Positions 53,164 to 64,000 of a stretch of DNA of 64,000 bases are shown here, in pieces. The stretch's first letter is position 1. Each line of letters opens with the position of its first letter. Location of the stretch: contig NZ_CP025228.1 in assembly GCF_004102025.1 (NCBI RefSeq), forward strand, positions 1,116,001 through 1,180,000. The letters are read 5' to 3'. The translations under genes and the position numbers were made by a program. This DNA comes from Actinomyces qiguomingii (GTDB lineage: Bacteria; Actinomycetota; Actinomycetes; Actinomycetales; Actinomycetaceae). The notes under the pieces were generated by a model. The model was given only the letters and a program-made list of their open reading frames with translations, was not told the origin of the DNA and did not search any database.

Positions 53164-53784
53164 TCAGCGTGCGGTGTGCTCTGCGCCGGCCGTGGCGCCA
53201 TCGTCGTCGGGAGCGGTGCCGTCGTCGTCGGGCTCGGCGAACCAGAGCGTGGTTTCCCCGTACTTGCGTGTGGAGAAGCGGCGCAGCCCCGCGGGCCAGG
53301 ACGGCTCGGGGGAGCGCGAGGAGCGCTCGACCACGACCACCGCGCCCGGCGCCAGCCACGGGTCCTGGCGGCGGGGGAGCGGGGCCAGCATGGCCGCCAG
53401 GGCGGCCTCATCGACGTCATAGGGCGGATCGAGCATGACCAGGTCCACGGGCGCGCCCGCGGGTCCGGCCAGGAAAGCTTCCGCCTTCGCGGTGGCGCTG
53501 CGCACGCCGCGCAGGCCGAGGGCGCGCGTGTTGGCGTCGCACACGCGGGTGGCCCGGCGGGAGGCGTCCACCAGGGTCACGTCGGTGGCGCCGCGGCTGG
53601 CGGCCTCCAGGCCGAGGGCGCCGGAGCCGGCGCACAGGTCCAGCACGCGCGCGTCGGCGACGACTCCGTAGTGCTCGAGCCGGCCGAACAATGCCTCGCG
53701 CACTCGCTCCGAGGTGGGGCGCGTGCCGCCCACGGGCACGTCGATCCGGCGTCCGCCGGCGCTTCCGGCCACGATCCGCGTCAT
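53164..53784 (-). CDS. rsmD: 16S rRNA (guanine(966)-N(2))-methyltransferase
   Basis: A 206-aa methyltransferase. RIVAGSAGGRRI and RPTSERVREALF at the N terminus, the SAM motif VLDLCAGSGALGLEA (about 47-61) and catalytic DPPY (119-122) identify RsmD. An acidic tail of 20 residues ends it. The ATG lies 6 nt after a TAGGCT hexamer, without a ribosome binding site. Unlike most relatives, where recG-rsmD-coaD are co-directional, the gene here is on the opposite strand and lacZ separates it from coaD. Confidence 0.94.
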   Translation of the reverse strand: MTRIVAGSAGGRRIDVPVGGTRPTSERVREALFGRLEHYGVVADARVLDLCAGSGALGLEAASRGATDVTLVDASRRATRVCDANTRALGLRGVRSATAKAEAFLAGPAGAPVDLVMLDPPYDVDEAALAAMLAPLPRRQDPWLAPGAVVVVERSSRSPEPSWPAGLRRFSTRKYGETTLWFAEPDDDGTAPDDDGATAGAEHTAR

Positions 53785-53796
53785 GGGGTGAGCCTA
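53785..53796 (-). promoter_or_regulatory. Leaderless-type -10 element
   Basis: TAGGCT followed by 6 nt and the ATG of rsmD. Confidence 0.5.
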
Positions 53797-57801
<4,005 letters not shown>

Positions 57802-57912
57802 GGGCACCAAAGGCGGGCACGGCCCATGATGTGGACCGCTTCGGCGTAGCCGGGCAACCCGTCTCACTCGCCGATACCGGCGCGCGTCCCCGCCTGCCGG
57901 GAGCCGGTCCGT

Positions 57913-57924
57913 TAGCCTCGCGAC
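57913..57924 (+). promoter_or_regulatory. Leaderless-type -10 element
   Basis: TAGCCT, 6 nt, then the GTG of coaD. Confidence 0.5.
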
Positions 57925-58479
57925 GTGACGCTTGCCGTGTATCCCGGAACCTTCGACCCGATCACCCTCGGGCATATCGACGTCGTGCGTCGCGCCGGCA
58001 CGCTATTCGACCATGTCATCCTCGGAGTCGCGCGTAACGTCGCCAAGGACGCATCCCGCCTGTTCAGTGTGGAAGAACGTGCCGAGCTGGCCCGGGCCGC
58101 CCTGGCCGACCTGCCCGGTGTGGAGGTTGCGGTCATCCCGGGTCTGCTGGCCGATTTCTGTGCCCGCAGGGGCGCCGATGCCATTGTCAAGGGCCTGCGT
58201 AACGGCTCCGACTTCGACACCGAGATCCCCATGGCACTGGTCAACCGAGAGTTGGGAGGTCCTGAGACCTTCTTCCTGGCTGCCGCCCCGACCCATGCGC
58301 ATGTGTCCTCTTCCCTGGTCAAGGAGGTGGCCCGGCACGGCGGGGACATTTCCGCCTTGGTGCCGACCGAAGTCGCCGCCGCTCTGGCCCGTGCCCTGGG
58401 CGGTGCTACTCCGGGAGCCGGTGCCACTGCAACGATGCCGCTACCCGAACCCCCTGCAGAAATGAAGGACGAACCGTGA
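57925..58479 (+). CDS. coaD: Pantetheine-phosphate adenylyltransferase
   Basis: A 184-aa nucleotidyltransferase that makes dephospho-CoA from 4'-phosphopantetheine and ATP. The nucleotide motif YPGTFDPITLGH opens the protein, KGLRNGSDFDTE and the HVSSSLVKEVA motif (counterpart of ISSTxxKE) complete the site. The C terminus has a 25-residue Pro/Ala-rich extension. GTG start, 6 nt after TAGCCT. The next gene overlaps its stop by 4 bp. Confidence 0.95.
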   Translation: MTLAVYPGTFDPITLGHIDVVRRAGTLFDHVILGVARNVAKDASRLFSVEERAELARAALADLPGVEVAVIPGLLADFCARRGADAIVKGLRNGSDFDTEIPMALVNRELGGPETFFLAAAPTHAHVSSSLVKEVARHGGDISALVPTEVAAALARALGGATPGAGATATMPLPEPPAEMKDEP

Positions 58480-59066
58480 CCACCCGTGCCGACGCCGGAG
58501 ACGACCTGCTACGCATCCTCGACGAGCTGGATGAGTTGATCTCCACCGCCCGTTCGCTGCCCATGAGCGCCTCCGTGATGGTCAGTCGCCAGGATGTGCT
58601 AGACCTGATCAACCGTGCCCGCCAGGCGGTGCCCACCGCCGTGCGTCGTGCCGAGGAGATCGTGGCAGACGCCGACGCCGTGCTAACCCAGGGGCGCGAG
58701 GAGTCCCAGCGGATCCTCACCCATGCCCAGGAGGAGGCCGAGCGGCTGGTGGCCGGGGAGAATATTGTGCGCATGGCCAATGACCGTGCCGACGCCATCA
58801 TTTCCACTGCGGAGCAGCGGGCGGAACGGCTGCGCCACGGTGCCGACGACTACTCCGACCGTTCCTTGGCCGCCCTGGAGACCGAGATAGACAAGCTTGC
58901 CGAGCAGGTTCGGGCGGGCCGCGAAGCGCTGGCCGCCCGCCTTAGCGCGGGCACCGACTCCGCGGCGCCCGATGCCGAGCGTGAACGTCAGGAGGCAGCC
59001 CGCCATTTCGCCGGCTGGTCCGTTGACCCGGCCGCCACCCGTAACTGGAACCAGGGCGGACGGTAG
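58476..59066 (+). CDS. Coiled-coil protein, SepIVA/DivIVA-like
   Basis: A 196-aa, largely helical protein with long runs of Ala, Glu and Arg heptads (about residues 45-165), including RRAEEIVADADAV and AQEEAERLVAGEN. It has no membrane segment or enzyme motif. Its place between coaD and yceD-rnc-mutM matches the mycobacterial gene sepIVA, a DivIVA-like factor of septation and cell elongation. Function is inferred from synteny and coiled-coil form. GTG start overlaps coaD by 4 bp. Confidence 0.8.
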   Translation: MTTRADAGDDLLRILDELDELISTARSLPMSASVMVSRQDVLDLINRARQAVPTAVRRAEEIVADADAVLTQGREESQRILTHAQEEAERLVAGENIVRMANDRADAIISTAEQRAERLRHGADDYSDRSLAALETEIDKLAEQVRAGREALAARLSAGTDSAAPDAERERQEAARHFAGWSVDPAATRNWNQGGR

Positions 59067-59126
59067 GCTGATACGCCCACGCGCAGGTACATTCACCTCC
59101 GCAGCACGTCATTGAGGAGGATCATC

Positions 59127-59738
59127 ATGGCCAGCACGGCCGGACTCGTCGTCGACATTGTCGACCTGCCACAGCAGATCGGGGCGATCAAGAACATCCA
59201 TCTGGACACCGTCGCCCCCGCCGACCTGGGCGCCGAGATGATCGGTGCCCAGGAGGGCGGTCCGCTTGTAGTCGACGCCGAACTGACCTGTTTGGGCAAC
59301 GGTGTGCTGGTGCGCGGGCGCGCCGAGGTGCACCTGAGCGGCCAGTGCGTGCGCTGCCTGCGTGATCTTGAGAATGACACGATCATTACCTTCGACGAGC
59401 TGTTTTTCACCCCGGAGGCGGCCCGCGCCCAGGCCGCCGAGGGGGATGAGGAGGCCGACGAACTGTTCATGGTCGGTGATACCTCGCTGGACCTTGAGCC
59501 GGCGCTGCGTGATGCGCTTGTGCTCGCCCTGCCCTTCCAGCCGCTGTGCCGTGAGGACTGCGCCGGTCTGTGCTCGCAGTGTGGTGAACGTCTGGACGAT
59601 CTGCCCGCTGATCACCACCATGAGCAGCTGGATCCCCGCTGGTCCGCCCTGGCCGGTCTGCTGGCGGATGCCGACGCCGCCCCCGCCGCCGACGCTGACG
59701 ACGCCGAGGATCAGGATGTTGACAGGCGGCGCCGATGA
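59127..59738 (+). CDS. YceD family protein (DUF177)
   Basis: A 203-aa protein with the five family cysteines: CVRCLRD in the middle and [16 protein letters not shown] near the C terminus. YceD homologues are linked to ribosome assembly and 23S rRNA maturation. The ATG has AGGAGG 6 nt upstream, preferred over a TTG five codons earlier. The acidic tail ends in an overlap with the rnc start, leaving no room for rpmF, which commonly sits here. Confidence 0.9.
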   Translation: MASTAGLVVDIVDLPQQIGAIKNIHLDTVAPADLGAEMIGAQEGGPLVVDAELTCLGNGVLVRGRAEVHLSGQCVRCLRDLENDTIITFDELFFTPEAARAQAAEGDEEADELFMVGDTSLDLEPALRDALVLALPFQPLCREDCAGLCSQCGERLDDLPADHHHEQLDPRWSALAGLLADADAAPAADADDAEDQDVDRRRR

Positions 59739-60571
59739 GTTCGCGGCGTAAGCAGAAGCGCGCCGTGCCCCCGGCGCGTGAGGACGTTGACACGCTCGTT
59801 TTCCGCTGGGGTGAGCATATTGACGCCGACCTGCTCAACCTGGCCCTGACCCATCGCTCCTGGGCGCATGAGCACGGTGGCCTGCCCACCAATGAGCGCC
59901 TGGAGTTCCTGGGGGACTCGGTTCTGGGCCTCGTGGTCACCGAGAACCTCTTCCGCAGCCATCCGGATCTGCCCGAGGGGCAGTTGGCCAAGATGCGGGC
60001 CGCAACCGTCTCCGAGCCGGCCTTGGCTGCCGTCGCCCGGGATCTGGGCTTGGGGGAGTTCGTCAAACTTGGACGGGGTGAGTCGCTGTCCGGTGGTCGG
60101 GACAAGGACTCCATTCTCTCCGACACCGTCGAGGCACTCATCGGCGCCACATATCTGACAACCGGGCTGGAACCGGTGCGCACCGTCGTGGAGCGCCTGG
60201 TGGCCCGCTTTTTGGATGACGCCTCCATACGCGGCGCGGGCCTGGACTGGAAGACCAGCCTGCAAGAGCTCACCGCCGTCCACGGCCTGGGAAACCCGGC
60301 CTACGAGGCGACCAGCACCGGCCCGGACCACAGGCGCATATTCACCGCCCGGGCGCGCGTGGACGGGAGGGTCTGCGGCGAGGGTACCGGCAGCTCCAAG
60401 AAGGTGGCCGAACACGCCGCCGCCGAGGCGGCCTACGCCACCATCCTGGCCGCTCATGGCGACGGCGGGCTGCACCTGCCCGGCGTCAACGACGCCCTGC
60501 GCGCCGATTTGGGCGTGGGTGGCGCCGGGGCCTCACGATCGCAGGCCGCCGAGGCGAAGCCGCGGACTTAG
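59735..60571 (+). CDS. rnc: Ribonuclease III
   Basis: A 278-aa double-strand-specific endoribonuclease for rRNA and mRNA processing. The signature [16 protein letters not shown] (about 45-60) holds the catalytic Glu and Asp, [14 protein letters not shown] the second pair. A dsRNA-binding domain lies at about 170-240 ([14 protein letters not shown] to [13 protein letters not shown]). It overlaps yceD by 4 bp and precedes mutM by 7 bp. Confidence 0.95.
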   Translation: MSSRRKQKRAVPPAREDVDTLVFRWGEHIDADLLNLALTHRSWAHEHGGLPTNERLEFLGDSVLGLVVTENLFRSHPDLPEGQLAKMRAATVSEPALAAVARDLGLGEFVKLGRGESLSGGRDKDSILSDTVEALIGATYLTTGLEPVRTVVERLVARFLDDASIRGAGLDWKTSLQELTAVHGLGNPAYEATSTGPDHRRIFTARARVDGRVCGEGTGSSKKVAEHAAAEAAYATILAAHGDGGLHLPGVNDALRADLGVGGAGASRSQAAEAKPRT

Positions 60572-60578
60572 AACCGTC

Positions 60579-61595
60579 ATGCCGGAACTACCCGAAGTTG
60601 AGACCGTCCGTGCCGGACTGGCCCGGCACTTGAGCGGCCGCACGGTGGAGCGCGTGGAGATCTTCGATCCGCGGCCGCTGCGGCGGCAGGAGGGCGGGGC
60701 AGAGGTCTTCGTGCAGCGGTTGAGCGGCCGCGCCTTTACCGCGGTGGTGCGCCGCGGCAAGTATCTGTGGCTGCCGCTCGACGACGGGGCAGCCCTGGTC
60801 GCCCACCTGGGCATGAGCGGGCAACTGCTCGTGCACGGCACCCCCGTCGCGCTCGCCGCGCGGGAGTCCGGCGATGACGCCCGCGCTTTCCTGGGCGACC
60901 CTGAGGCGCCCCGCGCGGACTTGACCGCCACACGTGCCCCATTGCCGGCCAGGGATCCGCAGCTGCGCCCACGTCACCTACGCGTGCGCCTGCACCTGCG
61001 GCCCATCGCCGGTGACGCTCCTGGTGGAGCCCTCCTGGACCTGGTCGACCAGCGCATGTTCGGCGGACTGCGCGTGGCCGCCATGGTGCCCACCGCCGAT
61101 GGAGCGCCCGGCGGCACCGGCAGCCCCGTTCCGCAGATGCCGGCCGACGTCACCCACATCGCCCGCGACCTGCTCGATCCGCACCTGGACCGGCCCGCCG
61201 TCGTCGCCAAAATGCGCCGCTCCAACCGGGCCATCAAGACACTGCTCCTGGACCAGGGCATCGTCTCCGGCGTCGGCAACATCTACGCCGATGAGGGACT
61301 GTGGGCTGCCCGCGTCCACGGGCTGCGCCGCGGCAGTGCCCTCGGCCCGTGCGTGACCGCCCGCCTGCTGGCGGCCACCGGTGAGGTCATGGATCGGGCG
61401 CTGGCCGTGGGCGGCACCAGCTTCGACGCCCTGTACGTGGACGCCGACGGCGCCGCCGGCTACTTCGCCCGCTCCCTGGCGGTTTACGGGCGGGCGGGAC
61501 AGGAGTGCCGGCGCTGCGGCGCGCCCCTTCGTTCCGAGACGGTCGGCGGTCGCAGCCACGTGTTCTGCCCGCGCTGCCAGCGTAGACCGCGGTAG
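60579..61595 (+). CDS. mutM: Formamidopyrimidine-DNA glycosylase
   Basis: A 338-aa DNA glycosylase/AP lyase that removes oxidised purines. The catalytic N terminus is MPELPEVETV (Pro2, Glu3), with Lys61 in RRGKYLW. The H2TH segment includes LLLDQGIVSGVGNIYADE, and a zinc finger with CRRCGAPL and FCPRCQ ends the protein. It is 40-50 residues longer than most homologues because of insertions after HLGMSGQLLVHG (residues about 90-130) and near 165-185. Fourth gene of the coaD-to-mutM cluster. Confidence 0.95.
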   Translation: MPELPEVETVRAGLARHLSGRTVERVEIFDPRPLRRQEGGAEVFVQRLSGRAFTAVVRRGKYLWLPLDDGAALVAHLGMSGQLLVHGTPVALAARESGDDARAFLGDPEAPRADLTATRAPLPARDPQLRPRHLRVRLHLRPIAGDAPGGALLDLVDQRMFGGLRVAAMVPTADGAPGGTGSPVPQMPADVTHIARDLLDPHLDRPAVVAKMRRSNRAIKTLLLDQGIVSGVGNIYADEGLWAARVHGLRRGSALGPCVTARLLAATGEVMDRALAVGGTSFDALYVDADGAAGYFARSLAVYGRAGQECRRCGAPLRSETVGGRSHVFCPRCQRRPR

Positions 61596-61628
61596 ACGGC
61601 TAACTGTGACGTAAGTCCCCGCTGCTGA

Positions 61629-61640
61629 TAGTCTCCGTCC
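61629..61640 (+). promoter_or_regulatory. Leaderless-type -10 element
   Basis: TAGTCT, 6 nt, then the ATG of the response regulator; TGTGAC 18 bp further up may be the -35. Confidence 0.5.
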
Positions 61641-62294
61641 ATGCACAGTGCCTCCGCGTCCGAAACGGTTCGCGTCATGATTGTGGACGACCATGAGATC
61701 GTCCGTCGCGGTATCGCCGAGATCATCGAGCGAGCCGATGGCCTGGATGTGGTGGCCGAGGCCGGCTCCAAGGCTGAGGCCATCCGCCGTGCCGAACTCA
61801 TGCGCCCGGATGTGGTGCTGGTCGACTTGCAGCTGCCTGACGGCACCGGTATCGAACTCATGCAGGCGCTGCGCGAGTCGGTGCCTCAGGCGCTGCCGAT
61901 CGTGCTGACTTCCTTTGACGACGACGAGGCGTTGGCCGAGTCCCTTGATGCCGGTGCCCGGGCCTACCTGCTCAAGACCGTCCACGGCGCCGAGATCAGC
62001 GATGTGGTGCGGGCGGTGGCATCCGGGCGGGTACTGCTCGACGAGCGGACGGTTACGCGCCGTCGTGCTGATCATGACGACCCCACCGCCGACCTGACCA
62101 ACGCCGAGCGCAAGGTGCTCGAACTCATCGGCGACGGCCTGTCCAACCGGGAGATCGGTGAGCGGCTCGGGGTGGCGGAGAAGACCGTCAAGAACCACAT
62201 CACCTCGCTCCTGGCAAAGATGGGCCTGCAGCGGCGCACGCAGGTGGCCGCCTGGGTGGCCGGGCAGCGCGCCTCCGGCTGGCGTCGTTCTTGA
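61641..62294 (+). CDS. Response regulator, NarL/LuxR family
   Basis: A 217-aa regulator with an N-terminal receiver domain (acidic pair D16-D17, phosphoacceptor D62 in VLVDLQLPDG, conserved Thr/Ser in LTSFDDD and Lys in YLLKTVHG). A LuxR-type helix-turn-helix is at about 150-210 (LTNAERKVLELIGDGLSNRE, then GVAEKTVKNHITSLLAKMG). The likely partner kinase is the minus-strand gene at the window edge, about 1.1 kb away, beyond the WXG100 genes. Leaderless-type promoter directly upstream. Confidence 0.93.
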   Translation: MHSASASETVRVMIVDDHEIVRRGIAEIIERADGLDVVAEAGSKAEAIRRAELMRPDVVLVDLQLPDGTGIELMQALRESVPQALPIVLTSFDDDEALAESLDAGARAYLLKTVHGAEISDVVRAVASGRVLLDERTVTRRRADHDDPTADLTNAERKVLELIGDGLSNREIGERLGVAEKTVKNHITSLLAKMGLQRRTQVAAWVAGQRASGWRRS

Positions 62295-62430
62295 GGCAGG
62301 GGCTGCCACAGCAAGCCTGTGTGGCCTTGGGGCATACGTCTCTTTTCGGTCTGTACTCTTTCTCTGACGCTCTGGTGACGGTTAGCTTAAGGAAGCTGCG
62401 GCCAAGGCGTGACTGAAGGGGGTCACACTG

Positions 62431-62680
62431 ATGCAGGTCGACTACGAGGATCTGTCCCTCGCGGGAGCTACGCTGTTCAGGCAGGGCGCAGAGCACCTGT
62501 CCACCAGGAGCAGTTCATTGAGCAGTGGGCGCGGATAGATTCTGCCGACTTGGGAGACCTCCTCAAGCGGAACGCAACATGCGATCCCTACGCTCCCAGT
62601 GGCGCGAGCAACAGCGCTCGGGGAGAGCCGATACACCCCTTGACCAGATGGACGAGATTCGTGACAGCCTAGGAAGATAA
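62431..62680 (+). pseudogene. Small frameshifted gene upstream of the WXG100 gene
   Basis: An ATG with GAAGGGGG upstream begins MQVDYEDLSLAGATLFRQGA. The plausible continuation then moves to another frame (QEQFIEQWARIDSADLGDLL) and to the third (MRSLRSQWREQQRSG to LDQMDEIRDSLGR), ending 12 bp before the WXG100 gene. Two single-base deletions would explain the pattern and restore a protein of about 83 aa. Alternatively only a 36-aa peptide is made. I do not know the family; position suggests a companion of the WXG100 protein. Confidence 0.4.
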
Positions 62681-62692
62681 GGAGTAAGAGTA

Positions 62693-62983
62693 ATGAGCGA
62701 CCTGGTGGTGAAGGATGGTGTGCTGGACTGGCTGGCCCAGGATCTTTCCCGTGCGCAGGGAGAGTGGGAGTACTCCTGGAGCCAGCTCGATGGAGGCATG
62801 GGTGCGGCACAGGCCGAGTGGAGCGGCCAGGCTGCCAGTGCGGCGGACTCGACTTATAGCTCAGTGTCCCAGTCGGGGCAGGACTTGAGCTTGATGCTGA
62901 TGGAGCTCATCGCCGCCGTACGTTATGCCGATGATCTCTATACGGCGGCGGAGCGGCAGGTCGCCAGCATGTGGTCGCTGTGA
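62693..62983 (+). CDS. WXG100 family protein (ESX/type VII secretion substrate type)
   Basis: A 96-aa, all-helical protein. The turn between the two helices reads AEWSGQAAS, the WXG motif, at about residues 41-49. The C-terminal helix ends AERQVASMWSL. Such proteins form helical hairpin dimers exported by type VII systems. A ribosome binding site (AAGGAG) lies before the ATG. No EccC or other secretion component is in the window, so the exporting system must be encoded elsewhere. Confidence 0.85.
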   Translation: MSDLVVKDGVLDWLAQDLSRAQGEWEYSWSQLDGGMGAAQAEWSGQAASAADSTYSSVSQSGQDLSLMLMELIAAVRYADDLYTAAERQVASMWSL

Positions 62984-63060
62984 GAAGCCGCGGGAGTTAG
63001 TGGGCTTGCTGCCTGCGACGCAGAACGGCTGCGCGGTCAACGGTTGGGGAGGTGTGGGCT

Positions 63061-63441
63061 GTGAGTTTGATCGGTACTAGGTATCCGGCTCGCCGGTTTG
63101 TTGTGGCACTGCCTGCTCGAGAGGCGGTGCGGGTGGTGGTTGATGTGCTGCGGCGGGAGGGCTTCTCCCTGGAGTCGTGGGATGTTGATCCCTTCTTGCG
63201 CGAGTACGGTCCCTGGACCGGGGCCGCGCTGCGGCGGGGGCATGCGATCAAACTCATTCTGCTCACCCCCGTCGTGTATATGGTGGCTCCACTGGCTCTG
63301 CTGGTCCCCTGGGTCCGGTGGAGCCTCGGCGTGGTGAAGATGGTGGCGTATGAAGGTCTTCCTGACGACCACCCGTTCCAGATGCAGCAGTGGTGGCGTA
63401 TCAGGAGGGCGGCGCAGAAGGCTGCCCGGTCACGCCGCTGA
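63061..63441 (+). CDS. Hypothetical membrane protein next to the WXG100 gene
   Basis: A 126-aa protein I cannot assign. It starts MSLIGTRYPARRFVVALPA, has a central amphipathic region, one long hydrophobic segment near residues 68-95 (IKLILLTPVVYMVAPLALLV) and a basic C terminus. GTG start with GGAGG 9 nt upstream; a GTG three codons earlier is possible. Its 3' end overlaps the convergent kinase gene by 41 bp. The position suggests a role with the WXG100 protein. Confidence 0.65.
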   Translation: MSLIGTRYPARRFVVALPAREAVRVVVDVLRREGFSLESWDVDPFLREYGPWTGAALRRGHAIKLILLTPVVYMVAPLALLVPWVRWSLGVVKMVAYEGLPDDHPFQMQQWWRIRRAAQKAARSRR

Positions 63442-64000
63442 GCATGTAATCAGGCAGCCCGCTGCGGCCATCCCGCTCCAGTGGCACCCGCCAGGTGAAG
63501 CAGGTGCCCCGCCGCTCGCCGTCGGAACGGGCGCGCGGGCCGATCACGAAGCTGCCGGCGTGGCGGCGGGCGCGCTCGGCCATGTTGGCGGTTCCCGAGC
63601 GGCGTGTCACCCGCGGGTCCACGCCCACGCCGTCGTCCCGGCACACCACCTCCACCACCGGCGCGCCCTGGAAGGGCTCGGCGTCCCCGGAGGCGGCCCC
63701 GTCCTGGCCAGCGGGCGGCTGGGAGCCGAGCAGCCCCTCCACCTTGACGTCTACCGTCACCGAGGAGGCCTTGGCGTGGCGGGCCACATTCGACAGCCCT
63801 TCCCGCACCACGGCCACGATGTCGTCTGCCAGGTCCGGTTCCACCGCCGCGTCGATCATGGCGATCAACTCATCCTCCCGGTCCCGCTCCGCCTGCGCCA
63901 GGCCGTGGCCGTCCACCGTGAGGATCAGGGACGGCGCGAAACCGAGCGAGGTGCGAGCCAGAGAGGCCTCCCGTCGCAGCCGCTCCACCACGCTGACGTC
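63401..64000 (-). CDS. Sensor histidine kinase, C-terminal part (cut by window edge)
   Basis: The last 199 residues of a kinase whose beginning lies beyond the window. The ATPase domain has the N box REGLSNVARHAKAS, the G1 box DDGVGVDP, and the AERARRHAGSF segment typical of NarX/DesK-type kinases. The part before it resembles the end of a dimerisation region, but the phosphoacceptor His is not in view. It is probably the partner of the NarL-type regulator. A 20-residue insert (GLLGSQPPAGQDGAASG) interrupts the ATPase fold between N and G1 boxes. Confidence 0.9.
   Translation of the reverse strand, partial: DVSVVERLRREASLARTSLGFAPSLILTVDGHGLAQAERDREDELIAMIDAAVEPDLADDIVAVVREGLSNVARHAKASSVTVDVKVEGLLGSQPPAGQDGAASGDAEPFQGAPVVEVVCRDDGVGVDPRVTRRSGTANMAERARRHAGSFVIGPRARSDGERRGTCFTWRVPLERDGRSGLPDYMLSGVTGQPSAPPS

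Noticed and set aside
60978..62309. 443-codon minus-strand open frame opposite mutM and the response regulator
   Set aside because: Shadow frame; no start signal and no recognisable domain.

Overview
The window is a GC-rich chromosomal segment of an actinobacterium, most likely Actinomyces or a close relative in the Actinomycetaceae. This rests on gene content and order: lexA next to a LysM gene and nrdR, paired clpP1-clpP2, leuCD beside an IclR regulator, thiL-rpmB-dak-recG, coaD/sepIVA-like/yceD/rnc/mutM, and a WXG100 gene. Frequent leaderless starts also fit. The genus is inferred from the sequence alone.

Layout. 0-13.8 kb: a fused ABC transporter of MacB type, a cytoplasmic alpha-amylase, a DJ-1 protein, a cysK-cysE operon preceded by a cysteine-rich leader peptide, a YigZ protein, rpmF, tRNA-Gly and tRNA-Pro, a membrane protein, and a divergent homocysteine methyltransferase/permease pair. 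14-25 kb: trigger factor, a block of repeats, a TetR-controlled ABC exporter, a cupin, clpP1-clpP2, a DUF523 protein, an RsmC-like methyltransferase and an MFS transporter. 24-28 kb: hflX and a DinG-type helicase. 28-33 kb: an accessory zone with two decayed insertion sequences, repeats and L-lactate dehydrogenase. 33-46 kb: the SOS locus (lexA, LysM protein, nrdR), a glycosyltransferase, ndgR-like iclR/leuC/leuD, murA, plsC, gpsA, a lipoprotein and ddl. 46-61.6 kb: thiL, rpmB, DAK2 protein, recG, a YefM/YoeB module, inverted rsmD, lacZ, coaD, sepIVA-like, yceD, rnc, mutM. 61.6-64 kb: a NarL-type response regulator, a small WXG100 locus and the 3' part of a sensor kinase that leaves the window.

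Most genes are housekeeping. The unusual content is between them. A 22-bp repeat built on the core GAGTTCGGT forms tandem arrays at seven places and one solo copy, nearly always against gene 3' ends. Two arrays are joined through a conserved linker to 125-127 bp elements with 23-24 bp terminal inverted repeats, and a third element of the same length lies near another array. A second repeat family (TTGGACCG / CAGCCAG) appears at several of the same sites.

Regulation readable from sequence: a poly-cysteine leader and hairpins before cysK, two overlapping TetR palindromes, three LexA boxes between lexA and the LysM gene, a palindrome before the toxin-antitoxin pair, and eleven genes with a TANNNT hexamer 6-7 nt before the start codon and no ribosome binding site, the pattern of leaderless mRNAs.
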